Assembly: GCF_005502745.1 (NCBI RefSeq)
Contig: NZ_SCNL01000008.1
Location: 62,001-126,000 of the forward strand
DNA from: Sphingomonas sp. 3P27F8
Lineage (GTDB): Bacteria > Pseudomonadota > Alphaproteobacteria > Sphingomonadales > Sphingomonadaceae
DNA length: 64,000 nucleotides
Direction of reading: 5' to 3'
The notes below the pieces were generated by a model. The model worked only from the letters and a program-made list of their open reading frames with translations, was not told where the DNA came from and did no database searches. The position numbers were made by a program, and so were the translations under genes. Within the stretch, counting starts at the first letter, position 1; each line of letters starts with the position of its first letter. Of this stretch, positions 18,514 to 29,296 are shown piece by piece.

Positions 18514-19925
18514 CGCTTCGCTCCGATCGCCGCCGCCAGGCCCGCGGCCCATTTCGTGATGTCGCCCGCGCCAAGGCACACCACCTGATCGCCACCCCGC
18601 ACGACTGCGGCGAGCGTGGTTGCGAGCGTGTCGGCATCCGCGACGGTCGCCGCCGCGCGATGGCCGCGCCGCTTCAGCCCCTCCACCAAAGCCTCGGCAT
18701 CGACGCCTTCCACGGGCGTTTCGCCCGCCGCATAGACGGGCGTGACGTAAACCATGTCCGCATCGTTGAACGCGCTTTGGAAATCATCCATCAGGTTGCC
18801 GAGCCGCGAATAGCGATGCGGCTGCACGACCGCGATCACGCGGCCCTGCGCGCTTTCCCGCGCCGCCGACAGCACCGCGCGTATCTCTACCGGGTGATGG
18901 CCGTAATCATCGATGATGGTCGCGATGCCACCCTCCGCGCTGACCTCGCCCACCTTGGTAAAGCGCCGCTTGACCCCGCCAAACTTCTCGAAGCCTTTCT
19001 GGATCGTCGCATCGTCGATGCCCAGCTCCAGCGCGACGCCGATCGCCGCGAGCGCGTTCTGCACATTGTGGCGGCCCGGCATCGGCAGGTCGATATGCTC
19101 GATCGATCGCGTCGCGCCATCGCGCGCGCGGATGATCGCCTCGAAGCGGTTGCCGCCGGGATAGGGCGTCACGTTCACGCCGCGCACATCGGCGGATGCC
19201 GCGAAACCGTACGTCACGATCCGCCGGTCGCGCACCCGCGGGATCAGCGCCTGCACCTCCGGGTGATCCAGGCAGAGCAGCGCCGCGCCATAGAAGGGTA
19301 CGTTCTCGACGAACTCGACATAGGCTTCCTTGGCGCGCTCGAAATCGCCGTAGTGATCGAGATGCTCGGGATCGATGTTCGTCACGACAGCGATCGTGCC
19401 GTCCAGCCGCAGGAAGCTGCCGTCGCTCTCGTCCGCCTCCACGACCATCCAGTCGCTGTCGCCCAGCCGGGCGTTGCTGCCGTAGCTGTTGATGATGCCG
19501 CCGTTGATGACCGTGGGATCCACCCCGCCCGCATCGAGCAGCGCGGCGACCATCGAGGTGGTCGTCGTCTTCCCATGCGTCCCCGCCACCGCCACGGTGG
19601 ACTTGAGGCGCATCAGTTCGGCCAGCATCTCGGCGCGGCGCACCACCGGCACGCGCCGTTCGAGCGCGGCCTCCACCTCCGGGTTCCCGCGCTTGATCGC
19701 GGTGGAAGCGACGACCACCGCCGCCTCGCCCAGATTGTCCGCCTTGTGGCCGATCGAGACCGGAATGCCGCGCGCGCGCAACCCCTCGACGACATAGCCT
19801 TCCGCCACGTCCGACCCCTGCACCCTGTAGCCCAGGTTGTGCATCACCTCGGCGATGCCGGACATGCCGATCCCGCCGATGCCGACGAAATGGATCGTGC
19901 CGATGTTGGTGGGGACGCCCTTCAC
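18510..19925 (-). CDS. murC: UDP-N-acetylmuramate--L-alanine ligase
   Basis: MurC adds the first amino acid, L-Ala, to UDP-MurNAc using ATP. With the GTG start at 19925 it has 471 residues, the normal size. The start is supported by AAGGAAG upstream and a GTGA overlap with the murG stop; a much longer open frame upstream is antisense-like read-through into murG. Motifs are [17 protein letters not shown] at the N-terminus, [14 protein letters not shown] (P-loop) near 118, [10 protein letters not shown] near 175, and [10 protein letters not shown] near 340 as in the Mur ligase C-terminal region. Confidence 0.97.
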   Translation of the reverse strand: MKGVPTNIGTIHFVGIGGIGMSGIAEVMHNLGYRVQGSDVAEGYVVEGLRARGIPVSIGHKADNLGEAAVVVASTAIKRGNPEVEAALERRVPVVRRAEMLAELMRLKSTVAVAGTHGKTTTTSMVAALLDAGGVDPTVINGGIINSYGSNARLGDSDWMVVEADESDGSFLRLDGTIAVVTNIDPEHLDHYGDFERAKEAYVEFVENVPFYGAALLCLDHPEVQALIPRVRDRRIVTYGFAASADVRGVNVTPYPGGNRFEAIIRARDGATRSIEHIDLPMPGRHNVQNALAAIGVALELGIDDATIQKGFEKFGGVKRRFTKVGEVSAEGGIATIIDDYGHHPVEIRAVLSAARESAQGRVIAVVQPHRYSRLGNLMDDFQSAFNDADMVYVTPVYAAGETPVEGVDAEALVEGLKRRGHRAAATVADADTLATTLAAVVRGGDQVVCLGAGDITKWAAGLAAAIGAKR

Positions 19926-21067
19926 GCAAACGCTTCCTTCTGGATCACCGGGCCGACCGGCAGCGCCGAACGCGGCGCATCCAGGCTTTCCACCAGATCC
20001 GCGAGATCGCGCGCCGCATCGGGCCGGCCGCAGGCGCGGGCGCGGGCAGCGGCATTCTCCAGCCCCTCGGGATCGAGGCCGAGCTTCTGCATCTGCTTGG
20101 CCAGTTCGGATGGCGTGAACTGGCTTTGCGGGATCGTCCGCGCCCCGCCGGCACGCGTGATCTCCCGCGCGTTGGCGGTCTGGTGGTCGTCGGTGGCGGT
20201 GGGCAGCGGAACGAGGATCGCGGGCCGCCCCGCCACCGTCAGTTCGGCGATGGTCGAGGCGCCCGCGCGTGCGATCACCACATGCGCCCAGCCCAGATGC
20301 TCGGGCAGATCGGGCAGATAGGTCGCGAGATCGGCGGCGATATCCAGCTCGGCATATTTGGCGCGCGCGGCATCGATATCCTCGATCCGCGCCTGATGCG
20401 TCACCTGCAAGCGGCGACGGAAGGCGACGGGCAGCATCGCGAGCCCATCCGGCACCACCTTGCTGAGCACGCTCGCACCCTGCGATCCGCCGGTGACCAG
20501 CACACGGAATATGCCGTCTTCCTCCAGCAGCGGATAGGGCTTGGCGCGCAACGCGATCACGCTGTCGCGCACCGGATTGCCGACGCAATTCGCCTTCATC
20601 TGATGAGCCGGCTTGAGCCGCTCGGTATCGGCATAGGACGTGGCGATCGCATCCACCCGCCGCGCGACCAGCCGGTTGACGCGGCCGAGCACGGCGTTCT
20701 GCTCATGGATCGCGGTGGGGATCTTGTCGGCAAAGGCCGCCGCCAGCGCGGGGAAGGCGGGGTAGCCGCCGAAGCCGATCACCGCCGCCGGCTGAAAGGT
20801 ACGGTAAAGCTCCCGCGCCATCGCCCGGCCGCGCCACATCTCGCGCGCCGCCTTTGCCCAGCCGAGCGGGCCGCCGCTCAGCCGCCCGGCCGGAAGCACA
20901 TGCGTCTGCACGCCGTCGAACAGGCCGGGAAAGCGCACGCCGCGCTCGTCCGAAACCAGCGCCACGCGATGCCCGCGCCGGATCAGCTCCTCCGCCAGCG
21001 CGGCGGCGGGGATCATGTGGCCGCCCGTTCCCCCGGCGGCGAGCACGAAATGCCGCGGGCGCGTCAC
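19922..21067 (-). CDS. murG: UDP-GlcNAc:lipid I GlcNAc transferase
   Basis: MurG is the membrane-associated GT-B glycosyltransferase that converts lipid I to lipid II. The 381-residue protein opens with [14 protein letters not shown] (donor-site glycine loop, GGTGGH at 12-17), has the G-loop [14 protein letters not shown] near 95, [16 protein letters not shown] near 190, and the UDP-GlcNAc-binding [21 protein letters not shown] near 265. The GTG start at 21067 overlaps ftsW's stop by 4 nt, and its own stop overlaps murC. Confidence 0.97.
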   Translation of the reverse strand: MTRPRHFVLAAGGTGGHMIPAAALAEELIRRGHRVALVSDERGVRFPGLFDGVQTHVLPAGRLSGGPLGWAKAAREMWRGRAMARELYRTFQPAAVIGFGGYPAFPALAAAFADKIPTAIHEQNAVLGRVNRLVARRVDAIATSYADTERLKPAHQMKANCVGNPVRDSVIALRAKPYPLLEEDGIFRVLVTGGSQGASVLSKVVPDGLAMLPVAFRRRLQVTHQARIEDIDAARAKYAELDIAADLATYLPDLPEHLGWAHVVIARAGASTIAELTVAGRPAILVPLPTATDDHQTANAREITRAGGARTIPQSQFTPSELAKQMQKLGLDPEGLENAAARARACGRPDAARDLADLVESLDAPRSALPVGPVIQKEAFA

Positions 21068-22296
21068 AGCGCCCCCCAGCGGGTGACATAGGGGCTGCGC
21101 AGCAGGAAAGGATTGCGGCGGGTGAAGGTGAGAAGCAGGCCCATCCCGATCGACAGCGCGATCATCGATGAGCCGCCATAGCTGATGAACGGCAACGTCA
21201 TGCCCTTGGACGGCGCGAGGCCGGTATTGACCGCCATCGAGACCAGCGCCTGCGCGCCGAACTGCGTGGCAAGCCCACCGGCCGCGAGCAATTTGAAATT
21301 ATCCTGTTCGTCGAGCAGCTTGACGAAGACGCGCACCACGATCGCCAGAAACATAACCGCGATCACCATGCACGCAATCAACCCGAACTCCTCTCCGATG
21401 ACCGAGAAGATATAGTCCGTATGCGCTTCGGGAAGCCCGAATTTCACGCGGCCGCCACCTGGCCCGGTCCCCGTCCAGCCGCCGGCGGTTAGCGTGGCGT
21501 GCGCCGCATTGGTCTGGAAATGGTCGCTCGCGCCAGCCCCTTCCGCATCGGGGAACAGGAAGGCGTCGATACGGGTGCGCGCCGTGCCATAGAACACATA
21601 GGCTGCGATCAGCGCCGCCGGCGCCATCGCCACGAACGATGCGATCACGCGCCATGGCGTCCCGGCGATCATCAGCAGCGCCAGCCATACCGAGCAGAAG
21701 ATGATCGTCTGCCCCAGATCGGGCTGCATCATCAACATCGCCGCCACCAGCCCCGTCATCACGAAGGTGATCGTCGTCACCGGCAGCGATTCGTCACGTG
21801 CGCGCAGCGAGAGCAGCCACGCGACGGTGACGATGAAGCATGGCTTGAGGAACTCCGACGGCTGGAACTGCGCCAGCCCGAAGCCGATCCAGCGACGCGC
21901 ACCGTTCACCGTCACGCCCACCACCGGGGTGAGCGCGAGGAGCACGCCGAACACGCAGAAACCGACCACCGCCAGCCGCCGCGCGGTATTCACCGGCAGC
22001 ATCGAGGTGATGAACAGCACCGGCAGCGAAACGGCCACCCACATCAACTGCCGCCAGAAATAATAAAGCGGCGGGAATTTCAGATGCTCGCCGGAATAGC
22101 GCACCGCGCTGGCCGGGCTGGCGGCGGCGACCGCGATCAGCCCGATCGCGATCAGGCCCAGCGTGAGCACCAGCAGCACCCGATCGGTATCCCAGAACCA
22201 GGTGCCGAGCGGCGAACGATCACCACGCCCGCCCCGCCCCTTCAGGCGCGCGCGCAGCCCCGCGTCGCTGACGATCTCGACCTTTTCTTCGCTCAT
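21064..22296 (-). CDS. ftsW: Septal peptidoglycan glycosyltransferase FtsW
   Basis: FtsW is the SEDS-family polymerase that works with FtsI at the septum. The 410-residue protein, with its ATG at 22296 overlapping the murD stop, has about 10 transmembrane helices. SEDS motifs include GARRWIGFGLAQFQPSEFLKP (near 150), MMQPDLGQTIIF (near 200), GTGPGGGRVKFGLPEAHTDYIFSVIGEE (near 280) containing the conserved periplasmic Asp, and PFISYGGSSM near 370. An open frame extending upstream is not used. Confidence 0.96.
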   Translation of the reverse strand: MSEEKVEIVSDAGLRARLKGRGGRGDRSPLGTWFWDTDRVLLVLTLGLIAIGLIAVAAASPASAVRYSGEHLKFPPLYYFWRQLMWVAVSLPVLFITSMLPVNTARRLAVVGFCVFGVLLALTPVVGVTVNGARRWIGFGLAQFQPSEFLKPCFIVTVAWLLSLRARDESLPVTTITFVMTGLVAAMLMMQPDLGQTIIFCSVWLALLMIAGTPWRVIASFVAMAPAALIAAYVFYGTARTRIDAFLFPDAEGAGASDHFQTNAAHATLTAGGWTGTGPGGGRVKFGLPEAHTDYIFSVIGEEFGLIACMVIAVMFLAIVVRVFVKLLDEQDNFKLLAAGGLATQFGAQALVSMAVNTGLAPSKGMTLPFISYGGSSMIALSIGMGLLLTFTRRNPFLLRSPYVTRWGAL

Positions 22297-23576
22297 GCCA
22301 GCGCCCCCACCGCGTCGCGAAATGCCTCGCCGCGATGCTCGTAATCGCGGAACTGATCGAAGGACGCCGCCGCCGGCGACAGCAGCACGGTATCGCCCGG
22401 CGCTGCGCGGCTTGCGGCGCTGGACACGGCGGCCGCGAGCGTTCCCGCCTCCTCCACCGCCATCTCGTCCTGCAGGATCGCCGCGAAGCGCGGCCCCGCC
22501 TCGCCGATCGTATAGGCTCGCACGACGTGATCGAAATAGGGGCGGCACGCGTCCAGATCGTCGCCCTTCGCCCGGCCGCCGACGATCCAGTGAACGCGCG
22601 GAAACGCGCCGAGCGCGGGCGCGGTGCTTTCCGGGTTGGTCGCCTTGCTGTCATCGACATAGGCGACACCGGCGACCTCCCGCACCTTTTCCATGCGATG
22701 CGGCAGGCCCGCGAATGTCTCAAGCCCGCGATCGATATCAGCTTCGCTCACGTCGAGCGCCCTCGCGACCGCGATCGCGGCGAGCGCGTTCTGGGCGTTG
22801 TGCGGACCTTGCAGGCTCGGCCAGCGCGTCTGGTCGAGGCACACGCCGGGCGCGATCTTCGTCAGATGCTCGGCGCGCGCCGAAAGTGATCGGGCGATCG
22901 TGGCGGATGGCGCGTCGCCGATCCCGATCACCGCCTCATGCTCCGGCGCCTGCATCGCGAACAGCCGCGCCTTGGACGCAACATAGCCATCGAACCCGTC
23001 GTAGCGATCGAGATGGTCCGGCGTGATGTTGAGCAGCACCGCCACGTCGCAATCGAGGCTGCGTGTCAGGTCGATCTGGTAGCTCGACAGCTCCAGTACA
23101 TAGACGCCCCCGGCCGGCAGCGGCGCCTGCGCCAGGATCGGTAGCCCGATATTGCCGCCCATCAGGGCGGGCATCCCTGCGGCCTTCAGGATGTGCGTGA
23201 CGAGGGCGGTCGTGGTGGATTTGCCGTTGGTGCCGGTGATGCCGACCACCTTGTGCGCGGGCAGTGCGGGGCGCGCCTCGGCGAAGAGCTCGATGTCGCC
23301 CGTGATCGCCACGCCTGCGGCGCGCGCTTTCGCTGCCAGCGGGTGCGTGTTGAGCGGCACGCCGGGGGAGACGAGCAATGCGTCGAAGCCTGCGAGGTCG
23401 ATCGTGTCGAGGTCGGCGATCTGCGCGCCTTGAATGCCCTCGCGCCGCGCGGCATCGCTGTCCCATGCCACCACGGTCGCGCCGCCCGCGATCAGCGCGC
23501 GCGCCGCCGCCGCGCCGGATCGCGCCAGCCCGAGCACCGCGTAGCGTCTGCCGCGCCAGAGCGGGGAGACGATCAC
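22293..23576 (-). CDS. murD: UDP-N-acetylmuramoylalanine--D-glutamate ligase
   Basis: MurD adds D-Glu to UDP-MurNAc-L-Ala. The 427-residue protein has [16 protein letters not shown] (N-terminal Rossmann loop), [21 protein letters not shown] (P-loop, near 112), LELSSYQID near 155, [13 protein letters not shown] near 178, [10 protein letters not shown] near 300 and [22 protein letters not shown] near 400. All are diagnostic for MurD. The GTG start overlaps the mraY stop by 4 nt. Confidence 0.97.
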   Translation of the reverse strand: MIVSPLWRGRRYAVLGLARSGAAAARALIAGGATVVAWDSDAARREGIQGAQIADLDTIDLAGFDALLVSPGVPLNTHPLAAKARAAGVAITGDIELFAEARPALPAHKVVGITGTNGKSTTTALVTHILKAAGMPALMGGNIGLPILAQAPLPAGGVYVLELSSYQIDLTRSLDCDVAVLLNITPDHLDRYDGFDGYVASKARLFAMQAPEHEAVIGIGDAPSATIARSLSARAEHLTKIAPGVCLDQTRWPSLQGPHNAQNALAAIAVARALDVSEADIDRGLETFAGLPHRMEKVREVAGVAYVDDSKATNPESTAPALGAFPRVHWIVGGRAKGDDLDACRPYFDHVVRAYTIGEAGPRFAAILQDEMAVEEAGTLAAAVSSAASRAAPGDTVLLSPAAASFDQFRDYEHRGEAFRDAVGALA

Positions 23577-24643
23577 CTCAGCTTCAGCGTGGAAAGGCCG
23601 GCGAGTGCCAGCACGAGTGCTATTATCCAGAAGCGAATAACAACAGTCGGCTCACTCCAGCCGAGCTGCTCGAAATGGTGGTGGATGGGCGCCATGCGGA
23701 ACACCCGCTTGCCAGTGCGCTTGTAAACCGCGACCTGGATGATAACCGAGAGCGCCTCGACCACGAACAGACCGCCGATGATTCCCAGCACGATCTCGTG
23801 ATGCGCGATGACGGCGATAGTTCCGAGCGCGCCTCCCAGTGCAAGGCTTCCGGTATCGCCCATGAATACCGCCGCCGGCGGGGCGTTGTACCACAAGAAG
23901 GCAAGCCCCGCGCCGACCATTGCCCCGCAGAAGATCGCCAGATCGCCCGCGCGCGGCACATGCGGCAGCCCGAGATAATCCGCGAACTTCACGTTCCCGA
24001 CGAGGTAGACGATTATCATGAACGCCACTGCCGCAATGATGACCGGCATCGTCGCCAAGCCATCCAGCCCGTCCGTCAGATTCACAGCATTGCCGAACGA
24101 GACGATCGTGAAGGCGGCGAATAACGGGTAGAGATAGCCCAGTTCGAGATAGTAACGGTTGGTGAATGGCAGAAAAAGGCCGGTGCCATTCTCCTGGCTG
24201 ATGATCCACGCCGCCACGCCAGCGATCACGAACTCGAGCAACAGGCGCACCCGGCCAGGGATTCCGGCGGTGGTCGCCTTCGTGACCTTGTCGTAATCGT
24301 CCATGAAGCCGATCGCGCCAAATCCCAGCGTGACGAACAGGCTCGCCCACACGAACGGATTGCGCAGGTCCATCCAGATCAGGATCGCGAGGCTTAGGCT
24401 CGTCAGGATCATCAGCCCGCCCATCGTTGGCGTGCCGCGCTTGGCGAGATGCGTCTGCGGCCCGTCCGCGCGGATCGGCTGGCCCTTCCCCTGGCGCACG
24501 CGCAGCCAGCCGATGAACTTAGGCCCGATGATGAGGCCGATGAACAAGGCGGTCGCGATCGCACCGCCGGTGCGGAACGACAGGTAGCGGATCAGATTGA
24601 GGACACTCGGGAAGCCGAGGCTCTCCGCGATCAGATACAGCAC
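23573..24643 (-). CDS. mraY: Phospho-N-acetylmuramoyl-pentapeptide transferase
   Basis: MraY is the polytopic enzyme that transfers phospho-MurNAc-pentapeptide to undecaprenyl phosphate to give lipid I. The 356-residue protein has about ten transmembrane segments and the family motifs [15 protein letters not shown] (near 66), FMDDYDKV (near 112), [13 protein letters not shown] (near 190), [14 protein letters not shown] (near 262) and [15 protein letters not shown] (near 322). The GTG start at 24643 shares one base with the murF stop. Confidence 0.97.
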   Translation of the reverse strand: MLYLIAESLGFPSVLNLIRYLSFRTGGAIATALFIGLIIGPKFIGWLRVRQGKGQPIRADGPQTHLAKRGTPTMGGLMILTSLSLAILIWMDLRNPFVWASLFVTLGFGAIGFMDDYDKVTKATTAGIPGRVRLLLEFVIAGVAAWIISQENGTGLFLPFTNRYYLELGYLYPLFAAFTIVSFGNAVNLTDGLDGLATMPVIIAAVAFMIIVYLVGNVKFADYLGLPHVPRAGDLAIFCGAMVGAGLAFLWYNAPPAAVFMGDTGSLALGGALGTIAVIAHHEIVLGIIGGLFVVEALSVIIQVAVYKRTGKRVFRMAPIHHHFEQLGWSEPTVVIRFWIIALVLALAGLSTLKLR

Positions 24644-26010
24644 TATGCAACGCCCCCGGCGAGAGCCGCGACGATCCGCGACAGCCCGACTCCGTTCGAT
24701 CCCTTTACGAGCACCACGTCGCCCGGCGCGATCACCTGTTTCAGGCGATCAAGCGCGCTCGCGGCATCGGGCACATGGACGAAATCGACCTTCCCCTCAA
24801 GAGCCTGCGCCAACGCAGCCATCTTTTCACCGACGAGCAGCGCCGCTTGAACGCGCGCGGCCAGTATCGGCCCGGCGAGCGCGGCATGATAGGCATCACT
24901 GCCGGCGCCCAATTCTCTCATTTCGCCAAGAACTGCGACGTGCCGCCCGGATTCGTTCGACAGCACCTCCAGTGTGGCCGCCATCGAGGCGGGATTGGCG
25001 TTGTAGCTTTCGTCGATCACCAGCACCTCGCCATCCGCCACCCGCGCCGCAAAGCGATCACCGCGCCCAGTCAGCCCGCCAAGTTCGCCAAGCGCAAGTC
25101 CAGCCAGCCCAAGGTCCCCACCCGCCGCATCGACCGCGGCGACCACCGCCAGCGCATTCGAAACCCAATGCTGCCCGGGCTGCGATACGGTGAAGCTCAA
25201 TTCGCGCTCGCCCACTTTCGCGGTCACGAACGTGCCGATATCTAGTCGCATGGTCTCGATCGGGTGAACGTCCGCCGCCTTGTCTAGCCCGAATGTCACG
25301 ATCCGCGCCGCATATGGCGATGCGGCGTCGATCAGCCGCTTGCGATGCGGACTGTCATGCGGGACGATCGCGATGCCGCCGGGCTCCAGCCCGCGAAAGA
25401 TCTCGCCCTTGGCGTCGGCGATCGCGCTTTCGTCCGCGAAGAACTCGGTGTGCGCGGGTGCGATTGCGGTTACAATCGCGATGTGCGGGCGGACGAGCGT
25501 GGTCAGATGCGCCAGTTCACCAGCGTGATTCATTCCCATCTCGAACACGCCGAAGCGCGTCCCGCGCGGCATCCTTGCCAGGCTGAGCGGCACGCCGGTG
25601 TGGTTGTTGTAGCTCTTGACCGAACGGTGCACCACACCCGGCGCGCCGCGATCGAGCGCGGCGAACAGCGCCTCCTTGGTGGATGTCTTGCCGACCGATC
25701 CGGTTACGCCGATGACCTTGCCGTCGATCCGAGCGCGGGCGGCACGGCCCAGATCCTCCAGCGCAGCAAAGCTGTCCGCGATGCGAACACAAGGGTGCGC
25801 GCTTGCTTCCGATACCAGCGCACCCGCCGCGCCACGCGCGAATGCACTATCCAGAAAGCGGTGGCCATCCGTTTCCTCGCCTTTCATCGCAACGAACAGA
25901 TCGCCCGCGCCAATCTCCCGGCTGTCGAAGGCGACACCATTAACCGCAAAGTCGCCGGACGCGGTTCCGCTGGTTGCGGCCGCGATTTCTGCGGAGGTCC
26001 AGAGGCTCAT
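24643..26010 (-). CDS. murF: UDP-MurNAc-tripeptide--D-Ala-D-Ala ligase
   Basis: MurF adds the D-Ala-D-Ala dipeptide to complete the pentapeptide precursor. The protein of about 455 residues shows ALKGEE-type text as [18 protein letters not shown] near 42, [16 protein letters not shown] (P-loop, near 105), [12 protein letters not shown] near 155, and [20 protein letters not shown] near 325. ATG at 26010 is taken as start; a GTG one codon upstream is equally possible. It is separated from murE by about 155 nt that hold a small ORF. Confidence 0.96.
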   Translation of the reverse strand: MSLWTSAEIAAATSGTASGDFAVNGVAFDSREIGAGDLFVAMKGEETDGHRFLDSAFARGAAGALVSEASAHPCVRIADSFAALEDLGRAARARIDGKVIGVTGSVGKTSTKEALFAALDRGAPGVVHRSVKSYNNHTGVPLSLARMPRGTRFGVFEMGMNHAGELAHLTTLVRPHIAIVTAIAPAHTEFFADESAIADAKGEIFRGLEPGGIAIVPHDSPHRKRLIDAASPYAARIVTFGLDKAADVHPIETMRLDIGTFVTAKVGERELSFTVSQPGQHWVSNALAVVAAVDAAGGDLGLAGLALGELGGLTGRGDRFAARVADGEVLVIDESYNANPASMAATLEVLSNESGRHVAVLGEMRELGAGSDAYHAALAGPILAARVQAALLVGEKMAALAQALEGKVDFVHVPDAASALDRLKQVIAPGDVVLVKGSNGVGLSRIVAALAGGVA

Positions 26011-26037
26011 CACAGGCCTATAACAGGGATGGCCGAG

Positions 26038-26169
26038 TCAACGCAGCCCACTGACTGCATCGCCGCTGACCAGTTCATATCGCACGCCGAGCTTGCGTCG
26101 CTCGCGCGGTCGCTTCTCGCCATCGGCGTGGGCGAACGGACGGGCGGGAACATTGATCTTCCTTTTCAC
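26038..26169 (-). CDS. Possible 43-residue basic protein between murE and murF
   Basis: A GTG start at 26169 overlaps the murE stop by 4 nt (GTGA) and is preceded by a strong ribosome site, AGGGAGG, lying inside the last murE codons. It encodes 43 residues, MKRKINVPARPFAHADGEKR at the start then very basic PRERRKLGVRYELV. It ends 27 nt before murF. Nothing is recognised in it. The coupled start and strong ribosome site favour translation; alternatively the ribosome site may simply feed murF. Codon use does not settle it at this length. Confidence 0.4.
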   Translation of the reverse strand: MKRKINVPARPFAHADGEKRPRERRKLGVRYELVSGDAVSGLR

Positions 26170-27578
26170 GCTACCTCCCTTGCTACAGTGACGTCGTCGA
26201 ACGGCAGGACGAGATCACCGACGATCTGGCCTTGCTCGTGCCCCTTGCCAGCGATCAACACGATGTCATCGCCGCCAGCCATACCGACGGCATGGGCGAT
26301 TGCCGCCCGGCGATCGCCAATCTCGATCGCGTCCGGTGCACCTTTCAGTATCTCGGCGCGGATTGAAGCGGCATCCTCGCTGCGCGGATTATCATCCGCG
26401 ACGATCACCACGTCCGACTGCGCGGCGGCAATCTGCCCCATCGGTTCCCGCTTGCCGCGATCGCGATCGCCGCCTGCGCCAAAGACCAGGATCAGCCGCC
26501 CCGTTACGTGCGGACGCAGCGCGGCGATCGCCGCCTCCAGCGCATCAGGCGTATGCGCGTAATCGACATATACCGGCGCGCCCGAGGCGGTGATGACGGC
26601 GCGCTCCAGCCGCCCACGCACCGGCTGGAGCCGCGCGAGATTGGCGATCGTCGCAGCGACATCGCCCCCTGCCGCGATCACCAGCCCGGCGGCGATTAGC
26701 GCGTTGGCGGCCTGATAGGCGCCGATCAGCGGCAGCGTCACATTATGCTCACGTCCGTCGGCGGCGATGACGAGTCCCTGCCCCAACAGCGTCGTGTCGC
26801 GTGACACGAGCCGCAATGTATCGCCATGTTCTCCAACGGTAATCAGCTTGGTACGGCGCGCATGGGCGAGATCCACCACGCGCTCCGATTGCGGATCGTC
26901 GACCCACACCACCATCGTGCCATCATCACCCAGCACTTCCGAGAACAGCCTCAGTTTGGCGGTGAAATAGGCCGCCATATCGCCGTGGTAGTCGAGGTGG
27001 TCGCGGCTCAGGTTGGTGAAGGCGGCCGCCATCACCGGCACGCCCTCGGTACGATACTGGCTCAGCCCGTGGCTGGACGCCTCGAACGCGAGATGCGTCA
27101 CACCCTCGCGCGCCAGACCGCCGACGTTGGAAAGGAACGTCACCACGTCGGGTGTAGTGAGGCCGGTCGTCACGCGGTCGTCGGCGGTGGAGACGCCGAG
27201 CGTGCCGATCGAGGCCGCATGGTGCCCGGCCATCCGCCACAATTGCCGCGTCATCTCCACGGTGGAGGTCTTGCCGTTGGTCCCGGTCACCGCGACGGCG
27301 ATTTCCGGGAACGGGGCAAAGAATCTCGCGGCCAGCTCGGCGAAGGTCTGGCGCGGGTTGGCGGCGGCGATATGCACCGCGCCAGCCACAATCGCCTCCG
27401 GCCGGGCGACGACCGCGATCGCACCGGCGGCAATCGCGGCGGGGATGTAATCCTCTCCGTTGACGCGCTGGCCTTCGAACGCACCGAATATCGTGCCCGG
27501 CGCGACCTTGCGGTGATCGATCGCAAAGCCGGTCACCTGTGTGGCCTCGGTTCCGCCGGTGAGCTGGCAGAGCCTCAT
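26166..27578 (-). CDS. murE: UDP-MurNAc-L-alanyl-D-glutamate--meso-DAP ligase
   Basis: MurE adds the third stem amino acid. With ATG at 27578, overlapping the ftsI stop by 4 nt (ATGA), it has 470 residues. The P-loop AVTGTNGKTSTVEMTRQLW is near residue 96, EASSHGLSQYR near 175, and the specificity motif DDNPRSED near 394. The DNPR motif is the one established for meso-diaminopimelate, so the peptidoglycan is predicted to be mDAP type. An upstream in-frame extension is ruled out by the coupling pattern. Confidence 0.97.
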   Translation of the reverse strand: MRLCQLTGGTEATQVTGFAIDHRKVAPGTIFGAFEGQRVNGEDYIPAAIAAGAIAVVARPEAIVAGAVHIAAANPRQTFAELAARFFAPFPEIAVAVTGTNGKTSTVEMTRQLWRMAGHHAASIGTLGVSTADDRVTTGLTTPDVVTFLSNVGGLAREGVTHLAFEASSHGLSQYRTEGVPVMAAAFTNLSRDHLDYHGDMAAYFTAKLRLFSEVLGDDGTMVVWVDDPQSERVVDLAHARRTKLITVGEHGDTLRLVSRDTTLLGQGLVIAADGREHNVTLPLIGAYQAANALIAAGLVIAAGGDVAATIANLARLQPVRGRLERAVITASGAPVYVDYAHTPDALEAAIAALRPHVTGRLILVFGAGGDRDRGKREPMGQIAAAQSDVVIVADDNPRSEDAASIRAEILKGAPDAIEIGDRRAAIAHAVGMAGGDDIVLIAGKGHEQGQIVGDLVLPFDDVTVAREVA

Positions 27579-29296
27579 TCGGCGATTCCCTTGTCTTCCT
27601 TCTTCCCCGGCGCTTTCCACAGCAGCGGGTTGAGATCGCTTAGATCGATATCGTGGCGATCGTCCGGGATCACGCCAAGCAGCGCCCCGGTGCGGCTGAC
27701 CACCCTGCTTACCACCGGCGCGACGGTGTAGGCCGCCGTGGTCTGGAAGGAATTCGCCTGTACGCGCTTTGGCGAGTCCATCATCGCGATCACCACGTAA
27801 CGTGGCGCATCCATCGGAAAGGCGGAGGCGAAGGTGGAGACGTTCGCGTTCTTGGCATAACCGCCGCGTTGCGCGACCTCGGCCGTACCGGTTTTGCCGC
27901 CGATGCGATAGCCCGGCGCCTCGCCCTTACGACCGGTGCCGTCGAGCACGACAAGCCGCAGGAGCTGGCGCATCCGATCGCTGGTCGATTGCTGAAGCAC
28001 GCGGCGGCCCTTCGGCTCGGCCCCTTGCGGGATCTTGAGCAGGGTAGCCGGGTGCCAGATTCCGCCGTTGACCATCGCGGCGTAAGCAGTCGCAAGGTGC
28101 AGCGGCGTAACCGCGATACCGTGACCGTAAGCAGTCGTCATCACGGTTGTGCGCGCCCAGAAACCAGGCCAAAGCGGCCGCGCCTTCTCGACCAGTTCAA
28201 CATCCGGCTTGCGATCGAAGCCCAGCTTGCGGAACATATCCTGCATCCGCGCCGCGCCGACCATGTCGGCGATCCGCGCGGTGGCGATGTTTGAGGAGTA
28301 GATCAGCGTTTCGGGGATGTTGAGCCAGCGCTTCTGTTCGTGCCCGCGATCATCATGGATCGTGAATCCGCCGACCTTGAGCGGCACCGTCGCGTCGAAA
28401 CGGCGGCTCATGTCGGTGACCACGCCATAATCGATCGCGGCCGCCATCGCGATCGGCTTGAACGTTGAGCCGAGTTCATACACCGATTGCGTCACGTTGT
28501 TGCGCAGTTCCTCGGTGCCCGCCATGCCGACACGGTTCGGATTGAAAAGCGGCAGCGAGACCATCGCGATCACTTCCCCGGTGTGCACGTCCATGACGAT
28601 GCCGGCTGCGCCTTTCGCCTGCATCTCGCCCATCGCGCGGCCGAGTTCGCTTTCCATCGCGGCCTGCACGCGACTGTCGATCGACAGCGCCACCGGGGCG
28701 CCGCTCTGTGCCGGATCGATGAGCCGCGCCTCCAGCGCGCGCTCCATCCCGCCCATCCCCCTGCCGTCGGTGGAAAGGTAGCCGAGCGCATGCGCAGCAA
28801 GCGTCGATTGTGGATAGAGCCGCTGGGTCTGCCGCTCGAACACTATTCCCGGCTCGCCGATGGCGTTTATCGCCTCAACCAAGGCTGGGCTGGCGCGCCG
28901 GTTCAGGTACGTGAACGACACTTTCTTCGTAAGTTGCGCATAGAACCACGGCTGATCGCCGGTATCGGGCATCAGATCGGCCAGCCGCTGCGCGATCGCG
29001 CCGCGATCGCCCAATAGACGATCGGGATGGACGCCAATTGCCCAGGCGTCGATCGTGCGCGCAAGCGGTTCGCCGTTGCGATCGATGATATCGCCACGCG
29101 GCGCGGCGCCGAGAATCGAGGCGCGCGCTGGCCTACCCTCGATCGCCAGCCACGAGAGCCGCGCGGCCACCACCGTCACTGCGGCGGCAAACAGCAGCAT
29201 CAGCATCATCAGACGCATGTGCTGCGTCGCAAGCAGCACATGGCGCTGCTCGGTGGCCTTTATCGATCGGGCAGGGCGCGCGACCAGGGTAGTCAA
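27575..29296 (-). CDS. ftsI: Division-specific transpeptidase FtsI (PBP3)
   Basis: FtsI is the class B penicillin-binding protein that crosslinks septal peptidoglycan, partner of FtsW. The 573-residue protein has one N-terminal transmembrane helix (about 29-49), a dimerisation domain with RGDIIDRNGEPLA near 67, and the transpeptidase motifs STFK at 277-280 (catalytic Ser277), SSN at 334-336 and KTGT at 468-471. The start is probably TTG at 29296, overlapping the ftsL stop (TTGA). Confidence 0.96.
   Translation of the reverse strand: MTTLVARPARSIKATEQRHVLLATQHMRLMMLMLLFAAAVTVVAARLSWLAIEGRPARASILGAAPRGDIIDRNGEPLARTIDAWAIGVHPDRLLGDRGAIAQRLADLMPDTGDQPWFYAQLTKKVSFTYLNRRASPALVEAINAIGEPGIVFERQTQRLYPQSTLAAHALGYLSTDGRGMGGMERALEARLIDPAQSGAPVALSIDSRVQAAMESELGRAMGEMQAKGAAGIVMDVHTGEVIAMVSLPLFNPNRVGMAGTEELRNNVTQSVYELGSTFKPIAMAAAIDYGVVTDMSRRFDATVPLKVGGFTIHDDRGHEQKRWLNIPETLIYSSNIATARIADMVGAARMQDMFRKLGFDRKPDVELVEKARPLWPGFWARTTVMTTAYGHGIAVTPLHLATAYAAMVNGGIWHPATLLKIPQGAEPKGRRVLQQSTSDRMRQLLRLVVLDGTGRKGEAPGYRIGGKTGTAEVAQRGGYAKNANVSTFASAFPMDAPRYVVIAMMDSPKRVQANSFQTTAAYTVAPVVSRVVSRTGALLGVIPDDRHDIDLSDLNPLLWKAPGKKEDKGIAE

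Noticed and set aside
17883-20321. 812-codon plus-strand frame across murB and murC
   Set aside because: Antisense to certain Mur enzymes; a GC-skew artefact.
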